Assembly: GCF_039511225.1 (NCBI RefSeq)
Contig: NZ_CP154261.1
Location: 2,790,001-2,854,000 of the forward strand
DNA length: 64,000 nucleotides
Reading direction: 5' to 3'
DNA from: Sphingobacterium multivorum
GTDB taxonomy: Bacteria; Bacteroidota; Bacteroidia; Sphingobacteriales; Sphingobacteriaceae
Part shown: in pieces, positions 24,467-32,943 of the stretch
Layout: the number at the start of each line of letters is the position of its first letter
How positions within the stretch are numbered: position 1 is the stretch's first letter
Notes under the pieces: model-generated
The model's database searches: none
Seen by the model: only the letters and a program-made list of their open reading frames with translations
Told to the model about the DNA's origin: nothing
Translations under genes and position numbers: made by a program

Positions 24467-26620
24467 ATGCAAAAGATAACGGGCTCAATAATTTGCGCCA
24501 TGCTAAGGCTAAGCTTGGTCATCCAGCTTAGCCTATTTTGTTCTACGATGCACGCTCAAGAGGTCGATTCCGTTGAGCGATCGAAGGATTCGGTCAGTAT
24601 TCTTGATTCGTTGCCGAGTAATCCACTGGCCTCGGCGAGAAACTTTTTGGAACAATGGCGTGAGCAGGTTGATCGTTATTATACTGGATTGGACAGCGTA
24701 AAGCGAGGAGTCGCCTGGCAGCGGCCGGATGATGGTCGGCTCGTGCCCAGTCAAGTACAGCAGTATATCAGCCTGGTTAAACCCGCTGTGCATGATCTAC
24801 AGGGAAAAGTTACGGTGTTGCGCAAGCAAACGGTACCCCAAGACTCCACGGCCAACTCATGGCGGGCGGTGCAAGATAGTGCCGCAACACTAGAACGTGA
24901 TATTGAATCGCTCCTGTTGGACATGCAAGACCTTGGCGACAAGGCCGAGCAGCAGCAGAATGTGACTCAGGCAGCGCAAGAAGGAACCTTTTGGTATCAC
25001 TGGAAAAGTATAATACAAAAGAACCTGGAGCAGGATGGACTATCGCAGCGTTACTACGATAGTGCGTGGGATGGTCGTTTCCTCCTTATCCTACTGAGCC
25101 TTATTTATTTTTATTGGCTTTATCAGATGCGCAGACGTGCCATAGGGGCCGAAGAGACATTGCCCTTACATCGCAATCAACCGTGGTGGATTCCTGTCCT
25201 CAAGTTTGCGGTCTTTTTCCTTATTCTCCTGCCACTGACTTCCCTTAGAATCCCCGTGATCGTGCTCGAATTGAGCTATCTGCTTATTTTCGGCTTTCTA
25301 TATCTTTTGATTCGCCCGGAGTTATCCAATCAGCATCTGAAGATGATGCAGTATGTATTTTTTTATTATCTATTGGTACTTGCCAGCAATCTAGTGCTGG
25401 ATACAGGTTGGATGTCGCGAATTATTGTCATGTTGATCAATTTATCGGGTATTTGCCTGCTTTGGCACCTCGGGCGGAAGGTCGACGGAAAAATACCTTT
25501 TGATTATCTGCGCCCCTTTTCACGATGGTTACTGCTAATTATCAGTATGGCAGCCATTATATTTAATCTGTTTGGTTTTCTAAATCTGGCCCGTACATGC
25601 AGCATCGCAGCAGCTGTAGGGTTATTGCAAGCACTCTCCCTACATGCATTCCGCGACATGCTTTCTCATGATTTACTCAATTCTTATGAAAATTCGAAAG
25701 AAGACCGTTTTATAAATCGCTTTGATAAGCAGAAGATGCTTGCCGCACTCCATCGTATTATTGGCCTATTTGCTAGTATATTGGTCATTATTATCTGGGC
25801 CAACACCTTGCATATCACAAGTGAAATTCGTCGACTTGGGGATCGCTTGTTAAATAATACCCACACCATTGGTGGTGTTAATTATACGTATGGCGATGTG
25901 CTTTTAGCATTTGCAGTCATATGGACAGCAAATTGGATACAAAAAAATTTAAAAGACCTTCTTGATCAGCCCGACGCGAAAAAAAATCAGCATCGAACAG
26001 CCTTATTACCACTCGTTCGTGTTGTCATTTTTATTGTTGGCTTCCTCATAGGAATACGTATTCTGGGGTTGGGAGTTGACAAGCTGACCGTCATTGTTGG
26101 CGCATTAAGTGTGGGGATAGGTTTAGGCCTGCAGAATATTATCAACAATTTTGTTTCAGGTGTGATTTTGGTATTTGAACGTCCGTTTAAAGTGGGAGAT
26201 TATGTGGAACTTGCAGATAAAAAAGGGCAGGTCATGCAGGTGGGTATCCGATCGAGCACCTTATTAACAGACCAAGGGGCCCAAGTTATTATACCAAATG
26301 GGGATCTCCTTTCCGGTCGCCTGGTCAACTGGACGTTTGAAGAATCGGATATCCGTCTGAATCTTCAGTTGACCATCGTTACGGGACGCAGCATCGAAGA
26401 TTGGAAAAAGTGGTTGGAAGATACCATTACTAGCTTTAAGGAGATCGACAGAAGCCTGCCCATGAAAATTTTAACAAAGGATATTACAGCCGATGCCTAT
26501 ATCGTATCAATTCAGGTGGGTATACAAAACGTGCAGCACATCGAACGTTTTAGGAGTAAGTTTCTTGAGCAAGTTAAAGCCGAAGCCGCACTTCATGATT
26601 CAAAAGTGACTTCGGCCTAA
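24467..26620 (+). CDS. MscS-family mechanosensitive channel
   Basis: 717 residues. A signal peptide (cut near MHAQ, residue 30) is followed by a periplasmic coiled-coil-rich segment (up to about 195), then a bank of membrane helices (200-380, 430-455, 480-500, 520-570) and the conserved MscS pore and beta domain: GLGLQNIINNFVSGVILVFE and RPFKVGDYVEL, then SSTLLTDQGAQVIIPNGDLL. The architecture matches large MscS paralogues of the YbiO/MscK type, which release solutes on hypo-osmotic shock. An AGGGGT purine run lies just before the ATG. The stop is 6 nt from a convergent gene. Confidence 0.92.
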   Translation: MQKITGSIICAMLRLSLVIQLSLFCSTMHAQEVDSVERSKDSVSILDSLPSNPLASARNFLEQWREQVDRYYTGLDSVKRGVAWQRPDDGRLVPSQVQQYISLVKPAVHDLQGKVTVLRKQTVPQDSTANSWRAVQDSAATLERDIESLLLDMQDLGDKAEQQQNVTQAAQEGTFWYHWKSIIQKNLEQDGLSQRYYDSAWDGRFLLILLSLIYFYWLYQMRRRAIGAEETLPLHRNQPWWIPVLKFAVFFLILLPLTSLRIPVIVLELSYLLIFGFLYLLIRPELSNQHLKMMQYVFFYYLLVLASNLVLDTGWMSRIIVMLINLSGICLLWHLGRKVDGKIPFDYLRPFSRWLLLIISMAAIIFNLFGFLNLARTCSIAAAVGLLQALSLHAFRDMLSHDLLNSYENSKEDRFINRFDKQKMLAALHRIIGLFASILVIIIWANTLHITSEIRRLGDRLLNNTHTIGGVNYTYGDVLLAFAVIWTANWIQKNLKDLLDQPDAKKNQHRTALLPLVRVVIFIVGFLIGIRILGLGVDKLTVIVGALSVGIGLGLQNIINNFVSGVILVFERPFKVGDYVELADKKGQVMQVGIRSSTLLTDQGAQVIIPNGDLLSGRLVNWTFEESDIRLNLQLTIVTGRSIEDWKKWLEDTITSFKEIDRSLPMKILTKDITADAYIVSIQVGIQNVQHIERFRSKFLEQVKAEAALHDSKVTSA

Positions 26621-26626
26621 ACAAAA

Positions 26627-27127
26627 TTATGTACTCTCCGAACGGTAATAGATCCAGCCTTGCAATTGTTCTAATTGATTTGGTATTTTCAGATCTACGA
26701 GGGTATTCATTCCGAGTTCTTGGGATAATTTTCCGAATGCATCTAGTTCATGGACAGGGTAGAATATCGCGTGTTCATTGGGCATGTCCACATTTCCCTG
26801 TAAAAAACGGTAACCCTCGGCGTGTAGATTATCGATAAAGGTGTCGGTAACAGCAGCTAGGTAATGCATCATTTTATTAATCCAGATAAGTTCATCTTTA
26901 ACCCGCATCGGGTAGTGTTCATGCACAAAATCGAGGATCAGTTGTTCGCCCTCCATATCCCAGCCGTCGCGAATCATCGCTAACCCCATGGAGCGCACCT
27001 CTTCCTGATAAAAATCGCGACCATAGCTCATTTTTATTTCGCCTGCAATGGGGCTTTCTTCAATTTTGGCACGCAGCGCCATTTGCCTATTAAGAAGTTC
27101 GTGTATGTAGTCGAATGTCTGTTCCAT
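26627..27127 (-). CDS. Conserved-looking hypothetical protein
   Basis: 166 residues, soluble, mainly helical (MEQTFDYIHELLNRQMALRA; VKDELIWINKMMHYLAAVTD), ending in a beta-rich stretch and GWIYYRSEST. No signal peptide, no metal or nucleotide motif seen. I do not recognise the family. Codon usage and frame look genuine, and the gene fits neatly between a convergent MscS gene and the DUF4142 gene, from which a hairpin separates it. Confidence 0.75.
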   Translation of the reverse strand: MEQTFDYIHELLNRQMALRAKIEESPIAGEIKMSYGRDFYQEEVRSMGLAMIRDGWDMEGEQLILDFVHEHYPMRVKDELIWINKMMHYLAAVTDTFIDNLHAEGYRFLQGNVDMPNEHAIFYPVHELDAFGKLSQELGMNTLVDLKIPNQLEQLQGWIYYRSEST

Positions 27128-27146
27128 GTGATGTATGAAATAGCGA

Positions 27147-27173
27147 AGGACAGAGCCGTAATGGCTTTGTCCT
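27147..27173 (-). terminator. Hairpin after DUF4142 gene
   Basis: 11-bp stem (aggacagagcc / ggctttgtcct, one G-T pair) past the DUF4142 stop on the minus strand, ending 20 nt before the next start codon. Tail weakly T-rich. Confidence 0.5.
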
Positions 27174-27203
27174 CCGGAGTGAATGATTGGAAAAAATACG
27201 TTG

Positions 27204-27812
27204 TTATTTTAATGTCGGTTTTGGTACCTTATTCTTGATCGCTGGAGATGGCGCATTTGGTGTAATGGGCATATCACTTATCGAAGGATCTGAAGGTTGC
27301 CAATTTTTAAGCTGATCAAGGTGCTTTTCGAATGCCGGAATTTTATCGGTGGCAAATTTCTTCAGGTCAGCATCTGTAATTGCTGTGCCTGTGCTTGCAT
27401 CTTTGAAAAGTGAAATTGCATCTTGATGGCTCTTAACCATCAGATCTGTGTAAACGCGGTCAAAATTGGCTGTGTCGGCCTTATTGAGTTGGTCGATCAT
27501 GGCTTTATAATTTTGATCGTCACTCGTACGCAGCTGCCAATTTTTATTTTTTACAATGGTCGATAGTTCATTTCCTGCAGCGGTATGGTCATCAGTGATC
27601 ATCTGTGCATATTGTTTGATCGTTGGGTTTTGTGATTTAGCAAGAGCAATGCTTGCCGCCTGCAGTTCGAAATTGTTGCTGGCCGTAGCTTTGCTGGCAA
27701 AGTCCAGATCTCCAGACTGTGGCTGAGCGGGATTACTGTCTTGCGCCTGAACGACAACTATACAGGCGAGGGTGGCTAGTAATATCCCGAGGGTTTTTAA
27801 AATGATTTTCAT
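27204..27812 (-). CDS. DUF4142 secreted protein
   Basis: 202 residues. Signal peptide MKIILKTLGILLATLACIVV ending near VQAQ, then the DUF4142 helical bundle: FASKATASNNFELQAASIAL, AQMITDDHTAAGNELSTIV and LMVKSHQDAISLFKDAS, where two His residues lie in bundle positions (ferritin-like topology). The C-terminal 30 residues are Pro-rich. DUF4142 proteins are periplasmic and commonly found in stress islands; function not established. A 35-aa membrane peptide gene lies 18 nt upstream on the same strand. Confidence 0.88.
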   Translation of the reverse strand: MKIILKTLGILLATLACIVVVQAQDSNPAQPQSGDLDFASKATASNNFELQAASIALAKSQNPTIKQYAQMITDDHTAAGNELSTIVKNKNWQLRTSDDQNYKAMIDQLNKADTANFDRVYTDLMVKSHQDAISLFKDASTGTAITDADLKKFATDKIPAFEKHLDQLKNWQPSDPSISDMPITPNAPSPAIKNKVPKPTLK

Positions 27813-27830
27813 AATACTTTTATTTAAATG

Positions 27831-27938
27831 TTAACGATTTTTTCTGTTTCGTGTATTACTTCCTTTTCTTCTATAATTGATGACGATATAGGATGCTAAG
27901 AAAATAAAGACGATGCCGATAATGATGGATGTAAACAT
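27831..27938 (-). CDS. Putative 35-aa single-pass membrane peptide
   Basis: A short frame from an ATG at 27938 to a TAA at 27831 encodes 35 residues: a hydrophobic stretch MFTSIIIGIVFIFLASYIVI followed by a very basic tail (NYRRKGSNTRNRKNR). This is the layout of small inner-membrane proteins obeying the positive-inside rule. It lies 18 nt ahead of DUF4142 on the same strand. Evidence is limited to composition, spacing and the clean frame. Confidence 0.5.
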   Translation of the reverse strand: MFTSIIIGIVFIFLASYIVINYRRKGSNTRNRKNR

Positions 27939-28214
27939 ATGCTTTTCTTTCGTTGTGTTTTGAAGTGAACAGTGGCGAGGAAGGTAGCGTTTGAAAAGAG
28001 CCTATTTTGCGTATTTAAAGCGAAAATTGTGGTGCTTACGCAAACATATCGTACTAATTCGTTCATAAAAGAATAGCGCGCACTCTTTTGAAATTCGAAC
28101 TCTTCTTGGCGGGCTTCATTTTGCCAAAATCTATTTTTTAAAACATTTTTGGCTTGAAAGCTGTTTCGTTCAAAAATCAATCGCTAAACTAAAAAGAAAG
28201 AAAAACAGATAGCT

Positions 28215-28868
28215 ATGACACAGTTGCTTTTGGTAGATGACCATACGTTGGTACGATCCGGTTTCCAATTAATATTAGAGGCTCAAGAAGATATAACTGT
28301 AATTGCGGGGATGGAGAATGGTCAAAAAGCCCTGGAATTTCTTAAGGGAGCCAAACCGGACATCATCCTGACTGATATCCATATGGAGGTGATGGATGGC
28401 ATTCAGTTTATACAAGAAGTAAAAAAACATTATCCAGCCATAAAAATCATTGTTTTATCTATGGAAGACAATATCCAGATTGTTCAGGAGGTTTTAAATC
28501 TTGGCGCTGATGGCTATTTATCGAAAGATTCCAATGTAGAAGAGATTTTATTCGGAATTCAGCAGGTAAAACGTGGGCAACAGTATATCAGTGCAGCATT
28601 AAGTATTGATTTGATCCGAAACTTATCAAAGTATGCGCAGTTGGATATTGATCGTACAGCAATAATGGCACGATACGACATCTCTGAACGCGAACTGTCT
28701 GTATTGGAATTGATTGCGGAAGGACATACAAATGCGGAAATAGCTGATCAAATTTTTTTGAGCAAAAGGACCGTGGAGGGCCATCGGCAGCAATTAATTG
28801 AGAAAACCGGTTCGAAGAATACGGCGGGACTTGTCCGTTTTGGTTTTCAGAAAAAGTTATTGAGATAG
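28215..28868 (+). CDS. Orphan NarL/LuxR-type response regulator (copy 2)
   Basis: 217 residues, paralogue of the regulator at 10.2 kb. Receiver: Asp7/Asp8, phosphoacceptor in ILTDIHMEV (Asp54), Ser and Lys at the switch positions (VLSMED, YLSKDS). Output: ERELSVLELIAEGHTNAEIA and SKRTVEGHRQQLIEKTGSKN. The recognition helix is nearly identical to copy 1, so both may bind the same sites. The 12 nt before both start codons are identical. No kinase adjacent. Followed by a good terminator. Confidence 0.93.
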   Translation: MTQLLLVDDHTLVRSGFQLILEAQEDITVIAGMENGQKALEFLKGAKPDIILTDIHMEVMDGIQFIQEVKKHYPAIKIIVLSMEDNIQIVQEVLNLGADGYLSKDSNVEEILFGIQQVKRGQQYISAALSIDLIRNLSKYAQLDIDRTAIMARYDISERELSVLELIAEGHTNAEIADQIFLSKRTVEGHRQQLIEKTGSKNTAGLVRFGFQKKLLR

Positions 28869-28881
28869 GATAGGGCTCAAT

Positions 28882-28922
28882 GAACCCCGACACTGGAAAA
28901 AGAGCGGGGTTCTTCTTTTTTT
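28882..28922 (+). terminator. Rho-independent terminator
   Basis: 8-bp stem (gaaccccg / cggggttc) followed by TTCTTTTTTT, 14 nt past the response regulator stop. Confidence 0.8.
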
Positions 28923-28929
28923 GTCCACG

Positions 28930-29316
28930 TTATAGGGTTGTTTCATCTAAATCAGAAGGTGTTGTCACCGGTTGCGTGGGCAGTCCTTCTGCATCGTTGG
29001 CACCTTCGTTTTCATTATCTTCTTCTTCTGGAAATTCATCTTCATCCGCTGAACCAATTTCCTCATCGAAACCGAAATCATCCTGGCGGGGTATTTCAGG
29101 TTCTTCTGCATCAACTCCGAAGTCTAATTCTTCATCCGTTTCCAAATCTTCCTGATCAATTTCCGGATTCTGATCCGGCGTATTTTCCGGTAATTCTTCT
29201 TCATGCTCTTCCGGAATATCGTTCGGTAGATTTTGGGGGCCTGATTGTGCTACAATCGCTAAAGCGAGGATGGCCATACCTGGATGGACATCCTGAACTG
29301 TACATTTTTTATTCAT
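28930..29316 (-). CDS. Highly acidic low-complexity protein
   Basis: 128 residues, about 42 of them Asp or Glu (by count), very few Lys/Arg, with a short hydrophobic start (GMAILALAIVAQSG). The acidic part is Pro/Glu/Asp-rich and should be disordered. No domain recognised. An antisense frame of nearly equal length exists (28938-29327, plus strand), but it starts with an unlikely His/Leu-rich composition that mirrors the acidic codons, so the minus frame is preferred. Similar acidic proteins occur near stress genes in this phylum. Function unknown. Confidence 0.6.
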   Translation of the reverse strand: MNKKCTVQDVHPGMAILALAIVAQSGPQNLPNDIPEEHEEELPENTPDQNPEIDQEDLETDEELDFGVDAEEPEIPRQDDFGFDEEIGSADEDEFPEEEDNENEGANDAEGLPTQPVTTPSDLDETTL

Positions 29317-29578
29317 ACTGCGTTTAATTCATAATCGTTTGTTGATGAACCACTGTTGTTGCCAGATCGTTAACTGTGTTAGTACGCATTGTCGTATGAT
29401 TTGTACGTTAATTATAGCGTTGTTGTTCGCTATCATTCACATGTTGGAAAAACGTGTTTTTACTTATAAAATGTGGTATATGCGTGATTTGCAGGATTTA
29501 CAAAGTTCTGGCGAACGAAAAAAGTTTGAGATCTGTTTATTTGACGAACCGCTCGTTTGAGCATAAAAACTTAGTATT

Positions 29579-30175
29579 ATGGCAACATCAACAGCAACAG
29601 CAGAAAAAAGTAAAACAAGCACAAAATCAGGTAACACAGCAACTTCAAATGCTAATTCGGATGGAAAAAAAGTACCTGCCGAAGCGGGGGCAGCGAAGGA
29701 TCTAGCCGAATTATTTGAGGATGGATTAAAGGATATTTATTGGGCAGAAAAAGCGCTGACGAAAGCACTTCCTAAGATGGAGAAAAATGCAAGTTCAGAA
29801 CAATTAAAATCTGCTATTTCTAAACATCTGGCAGAAACGGAAACACATGTGGATCGCCTAGAGCAATGTTTTGAGCTTATCGGAGTGAAAGCAAAAGCCG
29901 AAAAATGCGAAGCTATGGCGGGGCTGCTTGAAGAGGCGGAAAGCCTTATGAAAGAAACAGAAGCTGGATCTGTCCGAGATGCAGCAATTATTGCTGCCGC
30001 CCAAAAGGTGGAGCATTACGAAATTGCCACGTATGGCACATTGGCAGCTTTTGCGAAAGTGTTAACACATAAGGACGCCTTAAAATTACTACTTGAAACA
30101 CTGGGTGAAGAAAAGAAATGTGATGAAGACCTTAGCGCGCTGGCCGATACAAACCTCAATTCAAAAGCCGAATAA
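29579..30175 (+). CDS. DUF892 ferritin-like protein (YciE/YciF family)
   Basis: 198 residues. After a 45-residue Ser/Thr/Ala/Lys-rich tail, the DUF892 four-helix bundle begins: LAELFEDGLKDIYWAEKALT, HLAETETHVDRLEQCFELIG, AAQKVEHYEIATYGTLAAFA and LLETLGEEKKCDEDLSALAD. The Glu/His residues in E-x-E-T-H and E-H-Y-E are the likely di-iron ligands. Family members are induced by salt, osmotic and oxidative stress in enterobacteria. The N-terminal extension resembles that of the 83-aa Rho_N-like protein at 11.2 kb. Followed by a small membrane protein. Confidence 0.9.
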   Translation: MATSTATAEKSKTSTKSGNTATSNANSDGKKVPAEAGAAKDLAELFEDGLKDIYWAEKALTKALPKMEKNASSEQLKSAISKHLAETETHVDRLEQCFELIGVKAKAEKCEAMAGLLEEAESLMKETEAGSVRDAAIIAAAQKVEHYEIATYGTLAAFAKVLTHKDALKLLLETLGEEKKCDEDLSALADTNLNSKAE

Positions 30176-30229
30176 GTGTGCAATAGTATAGACTAGCGTG
30201 AAAACTATTAAAAATCAAAAATTTAAGTT

Positions 30230-30460
30230 ATGGCATTAAATACAGGAAACGAAGGTGAAATCACCAAAAAGATAGAAGATCAAACTTCTAAACTACCATC
30301 CACCGTATTTTTAGGCGCTGCATTGCTGGCGATGGGTGTATCTGCCGCATTAAAATGCATGTCGAACGATAAAAACGCCCTATTTGTAGGCCAATGGGCT
30401 GCACCGTTCCTTCTATTTGGCATCTATAACAAGATTGTGAAAACTGAAGGACATGATTAA
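30230..30460 (+). CDS. Small two-helix membrane protein
   Basis: 76 residues with two hydrophobic segments (STVFLGAALLAMGVSAAL and GQWAAPFLLFGIYNKIV) joined by a short charged turn. No recognised domain. It is 54 nt downstream of the DUF892 gene and closed by a terminator, so co-expression is likely. Such proteins are common partners of DUF892 in Bacteroidota stress loci as far as I recall, but no function is known. Confidence 0.7.
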   Translation: MALNTGNEGEITKKIEDQTSKLPSTVFLGAALLAMGVSAALKCMSNDKNALFVGQWAAPFLLFGIYNKIVKTEGHD

Positions 30461-30498
30461 CGTGCATTTTTTGTAAAACATATATGTAGAATAAATAT

Positions 30499-30525
30499 AA
30501 AAGGCTCAATTTCATTGGGCCTTTT
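30499..30525 (+). terminator. Rho-independent terminator
   Basis: 11-bp stem (aaaaggctcaa / ttgggcctttt, one G-T pair) with a 5-nt loop and terminal T-run, between the small membrane protein gene and the SDR. Confidence 0.8.
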
Positions 30526-30543
30526 CCAAAAACGAAAAAAGCT

Positions 30544-31536
30544 ATGAAGTATTCAGATAATATGGGAAGAAGAGCTGCTATCGGTAAAATAGGTTCTGGA
30601 ATCTTGGCATTGAGTATCATTGGAAGTCCCGATCGCTCAGCGGGCCAAACCCAAGACAGACCGGTCAATCCGGTTAAAGAATACCCAAAACCGCCGTTCA
30701 AGAGCCAGTCTCAACCTTGGCCTGGACTCTGCAGTGAAATGGACCCTCGGCCGGATCATGGCGAGGATAGCTATAAAGGTTCAGGACGGCTCCAAGGGCG
30801 CAAAGCATTGATCACCGGGGGCGATTCGGGAATGGGGCGTGCAGCAGCCATCGCCTACGCCCGCGAGGGGGCCGACGTTGCCATTAATTATTTGCCCGAG
30901 GAGGAGAAAGATGCGAAGGAAGTCATCGCTTTGATAAAAGCAGCGGGCCGGAAGGCAGTCGCTATTCCGGGAGATCTCCGTAAAGAGGAGTTTTGTATTC
31001 GGCTGATTGAGGACGCCGTACTTCAACTCGGCGGCCTGGATATTTTGGTCAGTAACGCGGCACGGCAGCAGACAAAACCATCGATATTGGATATCAGCAC
31101 TGCGGAATTTGATGCCACGATGAAAACCAATATTTATGCGCCCTTCTGGCTTATTAAGGCAGCCTTGCCTCATCTTAAACCTGGATCTGTAATTATCGGT
31201 ACAACATCGGTACAGGCCGCAGACCCCTCGGAAGATTTGTACGACTACGCACAGACAAAAGCTGCGACCACCAACTATATTCGGTCATTGGCCAAGCAGC
31301 TCGGTCCAAAGGGCATACGGGTCAATGGCGTGGCACCCGGTCCCATTTGGACTGCACTACAAGTGAGTGGTGGTGCTACGCAGGAAAAGCTGGTGAATTT
31401 CGGAGGTGATACCCCCATGGGACGTCCGGGGCAACCCGCCGAACTTGCTTCAATCTATGTGCAATTGGCTGCGGCAGACGCAAGTTATGCGAACGGACAA
31501 ATTTATGGGGCCGCGGGCGGCGGTGGACAGCCCTAA
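30544..31536 (+). CDS. SDR oxidoreductase with twin-arginine-like leader
   Basis: 330 residues. The catalytic part (from about 85) has TGGDSGMGRAAA (nucleotide loop), a SNAA segment, and a YAQTKAA active site with the Tyr-x-x-x-Lys pair; it matches the YhdF/YghA-type stress-induced SDRs, related to glucose/aldehyde dehydrogenases, which use NAD(P). The N-terminus MGRRAAIGKIGSGILALSII looks like a Tat signal (double Arg then a hydrophobic stretch), followed by a Pro-rich linker (KEYPKPPFKSQSQPWPG). A periplasmic SDR would be unusual; the leader may instead be an uncleaved segment. A 59-bp palindrome follows the stop. Confidence 0.88.
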   Translation: MKYSDNMGRRAAIGKIGSGILALSIIGSPDRSAGQTQDRPVNPVKEYPKPPFKSQSQPWPGLCSEMDPRPDHGEDSYKGSGRLQGRKALITGGDSGMGRAAAIAYAREGADVAINYLPEEEKDAKEVIALIKAAGRKAVAIPGDLRKEEFCIRLIEDAVLQLGGLDILVSNAARQQTKPSILDISTAEFDATMKTNIYAPFWLIKAALPHLKPGSVIIGTTSVQAADPSEDLYDYAQTKAATTNYIRSLAKQLGPKGIRVNGVAPGPIWTALQVSGGATQEKLVNFGGDTPMGRPGQPAELASIYVQLAAADASYANGQIYGAAGGGGQP

Positions 31537-31544
31537 AAATTAGC

Positions 31545-31603
31545 GCTTACAGCATGATGAAAAAAATCCCCTTCAAGGGGATTTTTTTCATCATGCTGTA
31601 AGC
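31545..31603. terminator. 29-bp perfect inverted repeat, bidirectional terminator
   Basis: Two 29-bp arms (left 31545-31573, right 31575-31603) are perfect complements around a single central base, between the SDR stop and the minus-strand stop at 31610. The inner part ATCCCCTT/AAGGGGAT next to 7-bp A/T runs is an ordinary bidirectional terminator; the outer gcttacagcatgatg arms extend it unusually far. Confidence 0.85.
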
Positions 31604-31609
31604 TGAATA

Positions 31610-32101
31610 CTAGTCCGTCGTGTTCGGTTTTTTATCTGCTGAACGGTTGTGTTTTTCTTTTTGAACCTTTACTTTATAATCATGGTTTTCCTTTGCGGCA
31701 TCTATGGAGTGTGTGCAAGTGAGATCCCTTTCTTCCAGAGCGAGCTTCGCCACGTGCGCATAAAACTTAGCGAGCTGATCCAATTCCTCTTCACTTAAGT
31801 CTTCCAGATTGACCATTCGGTTGCTGGTGCCTTCATGGGACGCTATCAGTTCATTGAGTTTCAGGTGGATTGCCTTGGAATCCTTATTTTGGGATTTTTG
31901 AATGAGAAATACCATTAGAAAAGTAACAATGGTCGTACCTGTATTGATGACCAGTTGCCAGGTTTCAGAATAATTGAATATGGGGCCGCTGATGGCCCAG
32001 ATAATCACCGTCGAAGTTGCGATAATAAATGCGGCTGAACTACCGGTGGCATGCGTTGCCCAGTTTGAGAATCGTTCAAACAAGTTTTTCTTTTTTCTCA
32101 T
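31610..32101 (-). CDS. Low-affinity iron permease family protein
   Basis: 163 residues. Two membrane helices (about 19-40, GSSAAFIIATSTVIIWAISG; and 50-68, INTGTTIVTFLMVFLIQKSQ) with the connecting motif WQLVINTGTTIVTFLMVFLI and QNKDSKAIHLKLNELIAS, which is the signature of the bacterial low-affinity iron permease family (PF04120, Fet4-related). The C-terminal half is cytosolic and charged. Transport has not been demonstrated for most bacterial members. The gene ends inside the range of the long inverted repeat. Confidence 0.85.
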   Translation of the reverse strand: MRKKKNLFERFSNWATHATGSSAAFIIATSTVIIWAISGPIFNYSETWQLVINTGTTIVTFLMVFLIQKSQNKDSKAIHLKLNELIASHEGTSNRMVNLEDLSEEELDQLAKFYAHVAKLALEERDLTCTHSIDAAKENHDYKVKVQKEKHNRSADKKPNTTD

Positions 32102-32169
32102 GACACAAATTTTTATAAGGACGTTCAGCTAAGTGGATTTGTTTTCTTGTTGATAAAATCGCAGATGAC

Positions 32170-32943
32170 TTATATGATTTGTCTCAAAGGTTTAACCTGT
32201 GTATGCACGATGGAAGTACGTAGTGGTTGAGATAGGATATAAGCTATGGTACGCGCGATATCTTCGGCATACAGCATTTCTAAATGATCAATTTTTTCCT
32301 GCTGCTCTTCCGGTGAAAAAGGTTGCATATTTGTTCCAACTGATCCGGGTTCAACAAGCGACACCTGGATACCCTTGGGATTCGCTTCCTTCCGTAACGA
32401 TTCTGTAAATGCTTGAATACCTCCTTTCGAGCAGACATAGACAGAACTCTGCGCTTCGCGTACATCCGCACTCATTGATCCGACATTAAGAATATGGCCT
32501 GAGCCGCGTGGTTCCATCCGTAATAGTGCGGCTTGAGTACAGGCCAAATAAGCCAATACATTGGTGTGAAGGAGGTACGCTTGATCCGAATAACTTCCGT
32601 CCTTAACCGATTGAAAGGCTATAGCCGCATTATTGATGAGAATATCCAAACGATCATATTGTTCGTCAAATGTCCTGAAGAGCGTGTGTATGCCATCTTC
32701 CGTCGCTAGGTCTACTACAATCCCTTCCAACTTACCTGCGCAATCCAATTGATTAAAATCACGGAGCGTATCGTCCAATTGGTTTTGATGATGGCCGCAA
32801 ATTAAAATATCGTTACCCATCGCGGCTAAAAGTAGGGCGGTCGCCCGGCCGATCCCGGTGGTGCCGCCAGTAATAATTATTTTCTTATTTTTTACCCAAC
32901 TCGGTAAAATAGAGTTGACGTAATCCTTCGCATTTATCTTCAT
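32170..32943 (-). CDS. SDR family oxidoreductase
   Basis: 257 residues from the ATG at 32943; a GTG eleven codons upstream is rejected because it adds nonconserved residues. TGGTTGIGRATALLLA (nucleotide loop), INNAAI and YVCSKGGIQAF (Tyr and Lys of the active site) define a classical SDR; VEPGSVGTNM is the usual post-active-site turn. Cytosolic. Substrate unknown. It is divergent from the FAD/Rieske gene with about 210 nt between. Confidence 0.88.
   Translation of the reverse strand: MKINAKDYVNSILPSWVKNKKIIITGGTTGIGRATALLLAAMGNDILICGHHQNQLDDTLRDFNQLDCAGKLEGIVVDLATEDGIHTLFRTFDEQYDRLDILINNAAIAFQSVKDGSYSDQAYLLHTNVLAYLACTQAALLRMEPRGSGHILNVGSMSADVREAQSSVYVCSKGGIQAFTESLRKEANPKGIQVSLVEPGSVGTNMQPFSPEEQQEKIDHLEMLYAEDIARTIAYILSQPLRTSIVHTQVKPLRQII

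Noticed and set aside
28938..29327. 129-codon plus-strand ORF over the acidic gene
   Set aside because: His/Leu-rich composition is the mirror of Glu/Asp codons on the minus strand; it has no domain and is not preceded by a better signal.
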